A stretch of 49,743 nucleotides of DNA from Bacteroidales bacterium UBA4363 (GCA_002393965.1 DGSL01000025.1:28061-77803); one strand, 5' to 3'. Positions 26,990-35,980 are shown, numbered from the stretch's first letter. Notes: generated by a model not told the origin, from the letters alone. A program made the numbers and translations.

Positions 26990-27805
26990 TCAATCTACCT
27001 TGGCATATCCTTTGGCATCCTCGTATATCTTTTCGGCCTCGCGGATATGTTTTCCGTTCGGGAACTGGCTTTTAAAGTTCACGTATTCGTCCACCGTATC
27101 GATATATCGCTGAGTGCGTTTTGCCTCAATACTTTTCTTTGCTTCCTGGTATTTCGACTGCAGGATGAGGAAAGAGAGATCTTCCCTGTATTGTGATTCG
27201 GGAAAGTCTTTCAGTGCATTCTCTGCCGTTACAACGGCAGAGACGTAGTTGTTTCCTAAGTAATTGCCCAGATTATAGTATAGTTTTGCGTTGCTATATG
27301 CCTTGTGTGCCAGACGGTCTCTCATGTCACCGATCAGTCGGTTTGCCTCGTCGAGGTGTTTACCGTCAGGGTATAATTGTACGTAATCTTCCAAGGCGGA
27401 GATTGCCTCCCTTGTGTTGGTCTGATCCAGCCGATAGTCCGGTGTCTGGTCATACAGAGCCTTTCCCATCATGAACCGGCATTCCTCTGCATGATTCTCT
27501 CTCGGGAACGTACGAGTATAGGTCTTGTAGTAACTATGGGCCATTGCATAATCCTTGTTGCGGTAGTAAGACTCGGCTAACAGAAACAGGACCTCGTCGC
27601 TTTCCGGTGTGCCCTTATAATATGCAGCCACGTCCTCCAAGAGTGTATAGGCCTTCATGTAATGACGTTTAGCGAAGTACTCCTTGGCGGCTTTGTACTT
27701 CAGTTCCTTATCCGTACTCTTCGTCAATTTCGTATAGTTGCTGGTGCACGACACCATCCATACGACAGCCATTCCAAAAACAAGTACAAGTATTCGCTTT
27801 GTCAT
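26990..27805 (-). CDS. bamD: outer membrane assembly lipoprotein BamD
   Basis: A 271-residue lipoprotein of the BAM complex, which inserts beta-barrel proteins in the outer membrane. The signal sequence ends in a lipobox at MVSC-TSN near residue 20. TPR repeats follow (AAKEYFAKRHYMKAYTLLEDV, here described by its start AAKEYFAKRHYMKAYTLL; next VLFLLAESYYRNKDYAMAHS). It heads the operon bamD-rpoZ-coaBC, with only 29 bp to rpoZ and a promoter just upstream. Confidence 0.94.
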   Translation of the reverse strand: MTKRILVLVFGMAVVWMVSCTSNYTKLTKSTDKELKYKAAKEYFAKRHYMKAYTLLEDVAAYYKGTPESDEVLFLLAESYYRNKDYAMAHSYYKTYTRTFPRENHAEECRFMMGKALYDQTPDYRLDQTNTREAISALEDYVQLYPDGKHLDEANRLIGDMRDRLAHKAYSNAKLYYNLGNYLGNNYVSAVVTAENALKDFPESQYREDLSFLILQSKYQEAKKSIEAKRTQRYIDTVDEYVNFKSQFPNGKHIREAEKIYEDAKGYAKVD

Positions 27806-27835
27806 CTAATACTCCAAATAATGGAAAATTGCTTG

Positions 27836-27865
27836 CAAAGATACAATTTTTTATAGAAAACACAA
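27836..27865 (-). promoter_or_regulatory. promoter of bamD-rpoZ-coaBC
   Basis: Minus-strand TATCTTTG (27843 to 27836) has TTG at the correct distance, 19 bp further upstream (27865 to 27863). The predicted leader is about 24 nt. Confidence 0.6.
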
Positions 27866-28392
27866 TCCGTATTGTTGATTGGTTTGACAGGTTGTGTATG
27901 GGAACGGAATTTTAATGGAGTCTGTATATCATGTTTATGACAGCAGCAATTCATAGATGATAAGATGATTTAGTGCACTTGAATAATATAAATAATCTAT
28001 CTAATAGTTTGTATGTCTGTTCGTTGTTATTAAAGTGTTGGTAGAGGGATAATATTAAACAACCCCCAAATGGGTCTTACATTCATCGTTATTCGTGTCA
28101 ATATTCTGTTATAAGTTAGAAAAACGGTCCATAAACATCCTTTTTACGCGGAAAAATAAATATAGTTCCCCAATGGCAAACATATCTAATAACCAAAGGA
28201 ATGTCAAGAGAAATTGCGTAACTCTATTGCCAATAAAGGCATTCATTGATAGAGAGTATTAAAAATCCGTTAAAAGCATCGGGTAAAAAGTGTATGCCAC
28301 CTATTTCTCCATAGCAAAGAGTCTACTAACCGTAGAACGGATGGTGGAGTGGTATTTCTTTTTACGGAGAGTCACTGCGTATTGTTTTTTTC
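27866..28392. other. AT-rich gap without recognised gene
   Basis: About 530 bp between the bamD and cstA promoters hold no protein or RNA that I recognise. The left part is very AT-rich. The region 28060-28260 is denser in GC, with short inverted repeats such as CTCTAT/ATAGAG around 28220-28255. A 45-codon frame on the minus strand (28109-28246) encodes a hydrophobic peptide but has no promoter box or visible support. The block could be a degraded insertion, a non-coding RNA or a long regulatory region of cstA. Confidence 0.5.
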
Positions 28393-28400
28393 TATCTTTG
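28393..28400 (+). promoter_or_regulatory. -7 box of cstA
   Basis: TATCTTTG, a perfect match, lies 88 bp before the ATG at 28489, giving a leader of about 80 nt. Confidence 0.55.
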
Positions 28401-28488
28401 CATTTGGTCTTGTTGCGTTGTCTGTCATGGCAGAGTACGATGAGTCTTCAGTAACAGACAGATACAGGACGTTCTAAAATCGGTTGTC

Positions 28489-30024
28489 ATGTTTTCATTC
28501 ATTATCAGTCTCGTTGCCCTTGTTGTGGGCTATTGGTTGTATGGTGCATTTATTGAACGTGTGTTCGGAGCGGATAAGGATCGTCCGACACCAGCCGTGA
28601 CCAAGAGTGACGGTGTGGATTTTATGGTGTTGCCATCGTGGAAGATCTTCATGATCCAGTTCCTCAATATCGCCGGGACAGGACCGATTTTCGGAGCCAT
28701 CATGGGTGCTAAGTTTGGTCCTGTGTCCTATCTATGGATCGTGTTCGGTTGCATTTTCGCCGGAGCCACGCATGACTATCTCAGTGGTATGCTTTCCATA
28801 CGTCATGGTGGGGTTGGACTTCCGGAGCTCGTCGGAAACTATCTTGGCAATGCCACCAAGCGAGTGATGCTTGTTTTCACAGTGCTGTTGCTCATCATGG
28901 TCGGTGCAGTGTTTGTGTATAGCCCAGCTCAGATTCTCGGTGATCTTTCCTCGCAGCATTGGAACGGATTCTTCTCCATGATAGGATTCACATCCGAGCA
29001 TTCGATGGTCATGTTCTGGATTGTTGTCGTTTTTGTCTATTACATCATTGCGACGATGTTGCCTATTGATAAGATTATCGGGCGCATCTATCCGCTATTT
29101 GCCATTTCTCTTATCTTCATGGCTGTCGCCTTGATGATTATGTTGTTCTACCATTTCCCTGATTTGCCTGAGGTATGGGACAGCATGGGCAATAAAGGAA
29201 GAGAGTCGGGGTTGCTTAATCAGCCTATTTTTCCTTGTCTATTCATTACGATTGCCTGTGGCGCGATCAGCGGTTTCCATGCTACGCAGAGTCCGCTCAT
29301 GGCCCGTTGTCTCAAGAACGAGAAACAGGGCCGTCCTATCTTTTATGGTGCTATGATTACCGAAGGCATCGTGGCACTTGTCTGGGCAACTGTTGCTTCC
29401 TATTTCTTCTATGATAATGGATATGAGGTGTTCCATTCCTCTCTCAAGGCAAGTGCTCCGCAGGTGGTCAACGTTACGGCTAACGAGTGGTTGGGCTCCT
29501 TCGGTGCGGTGCTGGCTCTGCTTGGTGTCGTTGCGGCTCCTATAACAAGTGGTGACACCGCCTTACGCAGTGCGCGTCTCATTATCGCCGAATTCGTACA
29601 TCTGGCCCAGCGCACCATCAAGAGCCGTCTGCTTATCTGTATTCCGTTGTTTACGGCAACGATGGCTCTCCTGTGGTACAATATTACGGATGCCGACGGC
29701 TTCAATATCATTTGGGGCTATTTCGGCTGGGCCAATCAAACTCTTGCCATTTTTACTCTTTGGACGCTTACCGTCTATTTTGTCTGCAATGGGAAACCGT
29801 TTATCCTGGTGTTGCTGCCTGCCCTCTTTATGACGGCAGTGTGCCCTGCTTTCCTTGCGTGGAAGATTGTTCATATTGATGTGGTTAAAAGCGCTCTTGG
29901 CGATGGTTCGTTCTTCCTTTCCGATGGATTTGGCTATATGGTCGGTCTTCTTTCTGTCATCATAGCCTTGGCTTGTTTTCTGCTTTGGTACCGGAACCGT
30001 TCTTCCTACGGGACTAAGATATAG
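28489..30024 (+). CDS. cstA: carbon starvation protein CstA-like transporter
   Basis: A 511-residue inner-membrane protein with about 13-15 hydrophobic segments. CstA-family motifs include GVDFMVLPSWKIFMIQFLNI, AGTGPIFGAIMGAKFGP, GATHDYLSGMLSIRHGG and SGFHATQSPLMARCLKNE. CstA proteins take up peptides or pyruvate when carbon is short. E. coli CstA has about 700 residues; this is the shorter Bacteroidetes form without the C-terminal extension. It stands alone with its own promoter after the large empty gap. Confidence 0.92.
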   Translation: MFSFIISLVALVVGYWLYGAFIERVFGADKDRPTPAVTKSDGVDFMVLPSWKIFMIQFLNIAGTGPIFGAIMGAKFGPVSYLWIVFGCIFAGATHDYLSGMLSIRHGGVGLPELVGNYLGNATKRVMLVFTVLLLIMVGAVFVYSPAQILGDLSSQHWNGFFSMIGFTSEHSMVMFWIVVVFVYYIIATMLPIDKIIGRIYPLFAISLIFMAVALMIMLFYHFPDLPEVWDSMGNKGRESGLLNQPIFPCLFITIACGAISGFHATQSPLMARCLKNEKQGRPIFYGAMITEGIVALVWATVASYFFYDNGYEVFHSSLKASAPQVVNVTANEWLGSFGAVLALLGVVAAPITSGDTALRSARLIIAEFVHLAQRTIKSRLLICIPLFTATMALLWYNITDADGFNIIWGYFGWANQTLAIFTLWTLTVYFVCNGKPFILVLLPALFMTAVCPAFLAWKIVHIDVVKSALGDGSFFLSDGFGYMVGLLSVIIALACFLLWYRNRSSYGTKI

Positions 30025-30249
30025 ACTGTGACATACAGCGGGAGGTGGGGGCTATCGTCGTTTTGTTCCCCCAAGTCCATCCTGTACAATACAGTTGGAC
30101 AGGATAAATATTGAGTTTGTTCATTTTGTTGTGTCTTGCGACCCAATCAATATCCGAAACTTGTCTTCTGACGACTTTTCAGAATGTCCCGAACAGGTAT
30201 TGAAAATATGCTGTTCAACATGAATTTTGGCCGTTTGAGATGTTAAAAA
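30025..30249. other. intergenic hairpins downstream of cstA
   Basis: Two inverted repeats lie here: GGGGG/CCCCC at 30047-30051 and 30068-30072, and ATCCTGT/ACAGGAT at 30079-30085 and 30099-30105. Neither has a clean T run, so termination is uncertain. The rest holds no gene I can see. Confidence 0.4.
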
Positions 30250-30281
30250 TTTGCAAAGTATAATTATTGTTCATATCTTTG
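30250..30281 (+). promoter_or_regulatory. promoter of the thioredoxin-fold gene
   Basis: TTTG (30250-30253), a 20-bp spacer and TATCTTTG (30274-30281) form a full Bacteroidetes promoter. The leader to ATG 30436 is about 148 nt and contains a hairpin ACTTCC/GGAAGT at 30332-30355. Confidence 0.7.
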
Positions 30282-30435
30282 CGGCTGTCATTCAACGATT
30301 TGGCTTTTTGCGGCTTTTTCGGAAGGGTGATACTTCCATTCTTCTATTGGGAAGTTCAGTTCTCTCGGTCCGGCGAATAGATTCTCCAAACCCCTCTTCG
30401 TGTCAAGGACCTATTGTTTAACGAAATCTTTTTTT

Positions 30436-30966
30436 ATGACGAAAACAAGAACCCTTATTCTTTTTCTGTTGGTTGGTCTGATTGGTCTGCTTTCTTTCGC
30501 AGGACGTGAAGTGCTCGAGAAGGGCGGACTTGAAAAAGGAGACCGTATCAAAGTGGATGACAGCAAGAACATGAATGTGATTGCCAATCTTCTCAAGGAG
30601 GGAAAAGGGAACTACGTACTCGTCAACTTCTGGGCAACCTACGATGCGCAGTCGCACATCGACAATATCCGTTTTGCCCGGGTGGTTGATGCGTACAAGG
30701 ATTGTTCCATCAATCAGACCAATGGTCTGGTAATGGTTTCAGTGTCGTTTGACACTTTTCAAAGTGTATTTGTCGAAACTATCCGGCGCGATGCGCTACC
30801 GACGGCAAATATCTATGAAGGAGATGGTTTTAACTCGCAAATGGCCCGTAACTTTGAGCTTACGGAAGGATGTTTTGGAAATTATCTCATAGACGAGCAG
30901 GGCGTTATTGTTGCAAAGAACGTAACACCTGAAGAGTTTGAGCAGATTATCAGAGAGAAGATCTGA
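30436..30966 (+). CDS. thioredoxin-fold envelope protein lacking CXXC
   Basis: A 176-residue protein with an N-terminal membrane or signal segment (TRTLILFLLVGLIGLLSFAG). A thioredoxin/TlpA-like fold follows: VLVNFWATYDAQSHID, LVMVSVSFDTF, DALPTANIYEG and NYLIDEQGVIVAKNVTPEEF. In active TlpA/ResA proteins the first motif is WATWCxPC. Here both cysteines are missing (WATYDAQS), so thiol-disulfide exchange at the usual site is impossible. It may be a structural or binding paralogue. The ATG at 30436 is chosen over an upstream in-frame codon at 30400, which would add nonconserved residues before the signal segment. Confidence 0.8.
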   Translation: MTKTRTLILFLLVGLIGLLSFAGREVLEKGGLEKGDRIKVDDSKNMNVIANLLKEGKGNYVLVNFWATYDAQSHIDNIRFARVVDAYKDCSINQTNGLVMVSVSFDTFQSVFVETIRRDALPTANIYEGDGFNSQMARNFELTEGCFGNYLIDEQGVIVAKNVTPEEFEQIIREKI

Positions 30967-31023
30967 TTAAACCATCCCCTCTAACGAACTGCCTTATTCA
31001 AAGAGGGAGTTGTTTTTTATAGT

Positions 31024-31057
31024 AAACCCCGAAGATTTCATCACATCTTCGGGGTTT
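31024..31057. terminator. bidirectional terminator
   Basis: A 13-bp perfect stem, arms 31024-31036 and 31045-31057 with AAA/TTT at the ends, separates the convergent thioredoxin-fold and transglycosylase genes. A weaker CCCTCT/AGAGGG pair lies just before it. Confidence 0.8.
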
Positions 31058-31100
31058 GCTGTATAAAAGTCTCAAGGTTTCGTTTTTTTAAATCAGTTTT

Positions 31101-32486
31101 TTATCTGTGCTTGAAATGGTGGAATGTCGATATGACTTCGCGCACATAGCGAGCCGAACGCTCACCGCGGAAATATCCAGATTTTACAACAGGGTCGGTA
31201 TAATATTCACGCTCGCGTTTCAGAATCAGATAGTGTTCCACATTGTTTTCCCATGCGTTTGGGTTCGCTCCGTATTTGCGTGCAAGGTTGCGAGCGTCGA
31301 TGACGTGCCCCGGACCGGCATTGTAGGCGGCAAGAATGAATTTGATTCGTTCGTCAGGATTCGGAACAATCATAAACATCTTTTCAAGTCCCAGGAGGCA
31401 TTTTACCGAAGCCTCAATACATAGAGATGGATTGCGCATCTGTTCCGCCGTATAGCCCAATTGGCGTACCGTGCGTGGCATCAGCTGCATCACGCCGATT
31501 GCGCCCATCCACGAGGTCACTTCGTTGCTGAATCCTGATTCCTCGAAACAGATAGCTGCCAACAGTCGCCAGTCCCATCCGATTTTCGGTGCCTGGCTTT
31601 TGAAAATGGCATCGTAAGGGGAGATGGCACCTCGAGGGACCTTGCTGTTTGGTCCAAAGGTTGTGACCATCTGCGCCCCGAAGTACTTTGCCTGAACAAA
31701 ATATTTATCGTACAGTTGTTTGTAGTACGTGTCTTTGATACTCTCTTCAAACCATTTGTTGACGGCCTCCTGAAGTTTCACGTTTTCTTTCCGTACGGCC
31801 CATGATGCCCGTTGTTGGAAACTGACGTCGAGAGAACAGTCGATATTGTTGTAATAGGTGCGATTCAGCAGGGCGATGTCCTTTTCGCAGACCGTATAGT
31901 CGATAGAATCCATTGACACTTGTTCGATCAGGGCGTCGGGTCCCAGAGAATCTTCGACAAGTCGGATATGGATGCCGCCTCCGAGTTCTTCGTTCAAGTG
32001 TCGGATACGTTCTTCGTATTTCGTCCCCTTGTTCACGTCGATGGTCTTTCCGATCAGGTCCACCACGTTGTGGATGCTTGAGTCACCGCTTCGTTGAACC
32101 AGAACTTGACTGTTCAGATATTCATTACTGGTGAAGAGGTATTTCAGCTTGCTTTCGTTGGTGATGGCCAGTCGATAGGCCAGAATGTCCACTTTGCCTT
32201 CGTCCAGCAGTTTGGTAAGTTCGGGCAGGCTTCGTGCAATGGTCAATTGCAGAACCAAACCGTTGTCGTCCGTGAATTTGCGGATAAGTTCATAGTCGAA
32301 TCCCATATCCTCGTCACGCAGGTTGAAGAAGGTGGACGAACCGTACATAGTGCCCACACGCAACGTATCGTTGTGAAGGATGGAGTCGTAGTCCCGGAAC
32401 CCCTGTTCGGAAGACGGCTTTCCGCAGCAGGAGAGGAATAGGACAGACAACGTTGTGACGAGGAAAAGAAACGGTTTTGGGTTCAT
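31101..32486 (-). CDS. MltF-like membrane-bound lytic transglycosylase
   Basis: A 461-residue lipoprotein from ATG 32486, with lipobox FLSC-CGK after the signal segment. Residues about 40-270 form a solute-binding-protein family 3 domain (LRVGTMYGSSTFFNLRDEDM, then VDILAYRLAITNE). Residues about 290-440 form an SLT lytic transglycosylase domain with the catalytic Glu in AAICFEESGFSNEV, followed by GAIGVMQLMPRTVRQLG and AAYNAGPGHV. This is the MltF architecture: cleavage of peptidoglycan glycan strands, controlled by the N-terminal module. A second ATG at 32492 is equally possible. A minus-strand TATCTTTG at 32500-32493 lies unusually close to both. Confidence 0.92.
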   Translation of the reverse strand: MNPKPFLFLVTTLSVLFLSCCGKPSSEQGFRDYDSILHNDTLRVGTMYGSSTFFNLRDEDMGFDYELIRKFTDDNGLVLQLTIARSLPELTKLLDEGKVDILAYRLAITNESKLKYLFTSNEYLNSQVLVQRSGDSSIHNVVDLIGKTIDVNKGTKYEERIRHLNEELGGGIHIRLVEDSLGPDALIEQVSMDSIDYTVCEKDIALLNRTYYNNIDCSLDVSFQQRASWAVRKENVKLQEAVNKWFEESIKDTYYKQLYDKYFVQAKYFGAQMVTTFGPNSKVPRGAISPYDAIFKSQAPKIGWDWRLLAAICFEESGFSNEVTSWMGAIGVMQLMPRTVRQLGYTAEQMRNPSLCIEASVKCLLGLEKMFMIVPNPDERIKFILAAYNAGPGHVIDARNLARKYGANPNAWENNVEHYLILKREREYYTDPVVKSGYFRGERSARYVREVISTFHHFKHR

Positions 32487-32540
32487 ATTCATCAAAGATA
32501 ATGAAATCAAGCGGAATTTCATAATCTGAAGAAAAAGAAA

Positions 32541-32548
32541 TACCTTTG
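32541..32548 (+). promoter_or_regulatory. -7 box of thrS
   Basis: TACCTTTG, a perfect TAnnTTTG match, lies 45 bp before the ATG at 32594. An in-frame TTG at 32546 falls inside the box and is therefore not the start. Confidence 0.55.
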
Positions 32549-32593
32549 CACGTTTCAAAAATAAAAACCATTTGTAAGGTAATTAAGAAAAAA

Positions 32594-34540
32594 ATGATCA
32601 AAGTAACATTTCCAGACGGTTCGGTCCGTGAGTACGAACAGGGGACTACGGGTATTCAAATTGCGGAAAGCATCAGTTCCAGATTGGCACAAGAGGTCCT
32701 TTCCATCAGTGTGAATGATGAGATACGAGATTTGGGGAGACCTATCAATGAGGATTGCACCATCAAACTGCATAAATGGGAAGATCCGGAAGCAAAAAAA
32801 GCTTTTTGGCACACTTCGGCTCACGTGCTCGGAGAGGCTCTTCAGGCGCTCTATCCCAACGTTCAGTTCGGTATCGGTCCAGCCATTGAGAATGGTTTCT
32901 ACTATGACGTAGATCCAGGTGAGGGAGTGGAAATAAAGGATGCCGATCTGGTGAAGATAGAGGCCAAGATGAAGGAACTCGCTCAGCAGAAAGAGACCCT
33001 TGTCCGTCAGGATATTTCAAAGGACGATGCCATGAAGTTCTTTGGAGACAGGAAAGAATCGTATAAGCTTGAGCTCATCAGTGAACTTGAGGATGGAACT
33101 ATTACGACCTATACGAATGGTGATTTCGTGGACCTTTGCCGCGGACCGCACCTGATGACCACTTCGCCTATCAAGGCCATAAAGCTGACCAATGTAGCCG
33201 GAGCCTATTGGCGGGGAGATGAGAAGCGCAAGATGCTGACCCGTATCTATGGAGTTTCGTTCCCGAAACAGAAGATGCTGGATGAGTATCTTGTGATGCT
33301 TGAGGAAGCCAAGAAGCGAGATCATCGAAGAATCGGCAAGGAGATGGGTCTTTTCATGTTCAGTGATTATGTAGGAAAGGGACTTCCGATTTGGCTTCCG
33401 AAAGGCACGACCCTTCGTCTCAATCTAGAGGAATACCTCAAGAAGATCCAGCGCAAGTATGGCTATCAGCAGGTGATGACCCCTCACATCGGCAGCAAGG
33501 AACTCTATGTCACGTCGGGACATTGGGATCATTATGGGAAAGACAGTTTCCAGCCGATTACCACTCCCGAGGAGAATGAAATGTACCTTCTCAAACCGAT
33601 GAACTGTCCTCATCACTGTATGATTTTCCGAAACGAACCACGTTCCTATAAGGATCTGCCACTTCGTATTGCTGAATTCGGCACGGTATATCGTTATGAA
33701 CAGAGTGGAGAATTACATGGATTGACACGCGTACGCTCCTTCACGCAAGATGATGCGCATATCTTCTGCCGTCCTGATCAGGTTAAGGGTGAGTTCCTCC
33801 GTGTGATGGATATCATCAACATCATCTTCAAGGCTCTTAACTTTGACAACTATGAAGCGCAGATTTCCCTTCGAGATCCGAACGACCATGAGAAGTACGT
33901 CGGCAGCGATGAAGTATGGGAAAAGGCGGAAGCCTCTATCGTAGAGGCCTGTCAGGAGAAAGGGCTTAAGGCCAAGGTTGAATATGGAGAAGCCGCGTTC
34001 TACGGTCCGAAACTTGACTTTATGGTCAAGGACGCACTCGGCCGCCGTTGGCAGTTAGGAACGATTCAGGTGGATTATAATCTGCCAGAGCGTTTTCAAC
34101 TTGAGTACACGGGCGAAGATAACAAGAAGCACCGTCCGGTAATGATTCACCGTGCTCCGTTCGGATCGATGGAGCGTTTCGTGGCAGTGCTCATCGAACA
34201 TACAGCAGGCAAGTTCCCGTTGTGGCTGGCTCCGGATCAGGTTGTCGTCTTGCCGATCAGCGAGCGATACAACGAATATGCCGAAAAGGTTACGGAATAT
34301 CTGAACGGCGAGGGAATCAGAACCGTCATCGACGACCGTAACGAGAAGGTGGGACGTAAGATTCGGGATAATGAACTGAAACACATCCCATACATGCTCA
34401 TTGTCGGCGAGAAGGAAGCGGAAAACGGATGTGTCTCTGTCCGTAAACAAGGAGGAGAAGACCTCGGCAGCATCCGTTTGGAAGAATTTGCAGAGCGTGT
34501 CAACGCCATCGTCGAGAAAATGATGACGCCGGATTGCTAA
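32594..34540 (+). CDS. thrS: threonyl-tRNA synthetase
   Basis: Charges tRNA-Thr and removes mischarged serine. The 648-residue class II enzyme has an N-terminal TGS domain ([19 protein letters not shown]) and an editing domain with the HxxxH-type [10 protein letters not shown] and CRGPH. The catalytic core shows [26 protein letters not shown] and [11 protein letters not shown], whose Cys and His residues bind zinc. A C-terminal anticodon-binding domain begins near [13 protein letters not shown]. thrS-infC-rpmI-rplT is a classical translation cluster. Confidence 0.97.
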   Translation: MIKVTFPDGSVREYEQGTTGIQIAESISSRLAQEVLSISVNDEIRDLGRPINEDCTIKLHKWEDPEAKKAFWHTSAHVLGEALQALYPNVQFGIGPAIENGFYYDVDPGEGVEIKDADLVKIEAKMKELAQQKETLVRQDISKDDAMKFFGDRKESYKLELISELEDGTITTYTNGDFVDLCRGPHLMTTSPIKAIKLTNVAGAYWRGDEKRKMLTRIYGVSFPKQKMLDEYLVMLEEAKKRDHRRIGKEMGLFMFSDYVGKGLPIWLPKGTTLRLNLEEYLKKIQRKYGYQQVMTPHIGSKELYVTSGHWDHYGKDSFQPITTPEENEMYLLKPMNCPHHCMIFRNEPRSYKDLPLRIAEFGTVYRYEQSGELHGLTRVRSFTQDDAHIFCRPDQVKGEFLRVMDIINIIFKALNFDNYEAQISLRDPNDHEKYVGSDEVWEKAEASIVEACQEKGLKAKVEYGEAAFYGPKLDFMVKDALGRRWQLGTIQVDYNLPERFQLEYTGEDNKKHRPVMIHRAPFGSMERFVAVLIEHTAGKFPLWLAPDQVVVLPISERYNEYAEKVTEYLNGEGIRTVIDDRNEKVGRKIRDNELKHIPYMLIVGEKEAENGCVSVRKQGGEDLGSIRLEEFAERVNAIVEKMMTPDC

Positions 34541-34599
34541 TGCTTTCAGCATAGAACAATTCAGGCGGAAAGTTGACGCTGATTAATAAAAAAGAGCAG

Positions 34600-34646
34600 A
34601 AAAGCGCACCAAGATTAGGATTTTATCTCTATATTTGTGCGCTTTT
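34600..34646 (+). terminator. hairpin with overlapping -7 box between thrS and infC
   Basis: AAAAGCGCAC (34600-34609) pairs with GTGCGCTTTT (34637-34646), followed by TTT: terminator-like, but with a 27-nt loop. The loop and right arm contain TATATTTG (34630-34637), a perfect -7 box that could start an infC transcript near 34644. The element may end thrS transcripts while starting infC ones. Confidence 0.55.
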
Positions 34647-34676
34647 TTTATGAGCATAGTATTCATTAACCATTTC

Positions 34677-34682
34677 AGGAGG
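34677..34682 (+). promoter_or_regulatory. perfect Shine-Dalgarno sequence of infC
   Basis: AGGAGG stands eight bases before the ATC at 34691. Such full Shine-Dalgarno sites are rare in Bacteroidetes, and this one decides the infC start, since no ATG, GTG or TTG lies between it and the conserved IF3 sequence. Confidence 0.7.
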
Positions 34683-34690
34683 ACCAAACC

Positions 34691-35251
34691 ATCGCTTATC
34701 CACATGACAATCGCCGTCCGAACAGGGGGCGTGTAGAAAAAGTAGAACTGCACAAAATCAATGAAAACATCCGTGCAAGGGAAGTACGACTCGTAGGAGA
34801 GAACGTTGAACAGGGTGTTTATCCGATTGCAGAGGCGCTACGAATTGCAGATAATCAGGGATTGGACCTCGTTGAGATTTCTCCGAACGCAGAGCCGCCG
34901 GTATGTAAGGTAGTGGATTACCAGAAATTCCTTTACCAGCAGAAGAAGCGTGAGAAGGAAATGAAACTCAAGGCAACCAAGGTCGTTGTTAAGGAAATCC
35001 GTTTCGGACCACAGACCGACGATCATGACTACAATTTCAAGCTCAAGCATGCGCAGGAGTTCTTGAAGCAAGGTAGTAAGGTTCGAGCCTATGTGTTCTT
35101 TCGCGGTCGTTCCATCCTGTTCAAGGAGCAGGGAGAGGTTTTGCTTCTTCGCTTTGCAAACGATCTGGAGGAACTCGCCAAAGTGGACTCTATGCCCGTT
35201 CTCGAAGGTAAGCGCATGACTATCATGCTCTCTCCGAAGAAGAAAGACTAA
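34691..35251 (+). CDS. infC: translation initiation factor IF-3 with ATC start
   Basis: IF-3 binds the 30S subunit and rejects wrong start codons. The frame is open from just after a TAA at 34667-34669. The first residues after the ATC at 34691 are [20 protein letters not shown], followed by the conserved [20 protein letters not shown]. Later motifs include [19 protein letters not shown] and, in the C-terminal domain, [20 protein letters not shown]. Starting at ATC gives 186 residues, close to the family's 170-200. The first standard codon in frame is the TTG at 34862, inside the conserved N-terminal domain, so it cannot be the true start. Non-standard AUU or AUC starts let IF-3 limit its own synthesis in other bacteria. 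Confidence 0.88.
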   Translation: MAYPHDNRRPNRGRVEKVELHKINENIRAREVRLVGENVEQGVYPIAEALRIADNQGLDLVEISPNAEPPVCKVVDYQKFLYQQKKREKEMKLKATKVVVKEIRFGPQTDDHDYNFKLKHAQEFLKQGSKVRAYVFFRGRSILFKEQGEVLLLRFANDLEELAKVDSMPVLEGKRMTIMLSPKKKD

Positions 35252-35293
35252 TCAAAATTGATTAAGATTTAATTATTAATTATACGTAGTACA

Positions 35294-35491
35294 ATGCCAA
35301 AATTAAAGACTAATTCCGGTGCAAAAAAAAGATTCGCTCTTACCGGAACCGGTAAAATTAAAAGAAAACACGCGTACAAAAGTCACATTCTGACTAAGAA
35401 GACAAAGAAGCAGAAGCGTAACCTGACGCACTTCGACATTATCAACAATGCCAACAAGCGTTCTGTCAATGAACTTCTTGCTTTGAAGTAA
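35294..35491 (+). CDS. rpmI: 50S ribosomal protein L35
   Basis: A 65-residue, strongly basic ribosomal protein of the large subunit. It begins [19 protein letters not shown], and [20 protein letters not shown] follows, as is typical of L35. It lies 42 bp after infC and is followed by rplT, the usual order infC-rpmI-rplT. Confidence 0.97.
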   Translation: MPKLKTNSGAKKRFALTGTGKIKRKHAYKSHILTKKTKKQKRNLTHFDIINNANKRSVNELLALK

Positions 35492-35536
35492 CAGTCTCTT
35501 AATCGCGTAATTTATCTTTTCATTTTAACAGAACGT

Positions 35537-35572
35537 TTAGCACAAAAGATTTCCTTGAGAAGGAAACGCTAA
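35537..35572 (+). promoter_or_regulatory. candidate L20 leader structure between rpmI and rplT
   Basis: TTTCCTT (35550-35556) pairs with AAGGAAA (35560-35566) around a GAG loop. TTAGC and GCTAA flanks can extend the structure. L20 represses its own operon through mRNA structure in other bacteria; that this hairpin does so is inference. Confidence 0.35.
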
Positions 35573-35593
35573 CTTTCACAAATCATTTTTACT

Positions 35594-35944
35594 ATGCCAA
35601 GATCAGTAAATCATGTAGCTTCAAGAGCTAAAAGAAAAAACATCCTTAAACTCACGAAGGGTAATTTCGGTGCAAGAAAGAACGTGTGGACCGTTGCCAA
35701 GAACACTTGGGAGAAGGGTTTGACTTATGCTTTCCGTGACCGTCGTAACAAGAAACGCAATTTCCGTGCTTTGTGGATTCAGCGTATCAATGCTGCAGCA
35801 CGTCTGGAGGGTCTGTCATATTCTCAGTTGATCGGTACCTTGCACAAGGCTGGTATCGAGATGAACCGCAAGGTCCTTGCAGATCTTGCCATGAATCACC
35901 CAGAGGCATTCAAGGCTATCGTAGAGAAAGCAAAGAACGCATAA
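35594..35944 (+). CDS. rplT: 50S ribosomal protein L20
   Basis: A 116-residue basic protein that binds 23S rRNA early in large-subunit assembly. It begins [19 protein letters not shown], and [20 protein letters not shown] and [15 protein letters not shown] are the conserved core. It is the last gene of the thrS-infC-rpmI-rplT cluster and is followed by a strong terminator. Confidence 0.97.
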   Translation: MPRSVNHVASRAKRKNILKLTKGNFGARKNVWTVAKNTWEKGLTYAFRDRRNKKRNFRALWIQRINAAARLEGLSYSQLIGTLHKAGIEMNRKVLADLAMNHPEAFKAIVEKAKNA

Positions 35945-35980
35945 TCGAACAGGGAATTCAAATCCTACAATAAGTAGCAG

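Noticed and set aside
28109..28246. 45-codon minus-strand frame with hydrophobic N-terminal half in the gap before cstA
   Set aside because: No promoter box, no ribosome site and no recognisable family; frames of this length occur by chance. Worth only a homology check.
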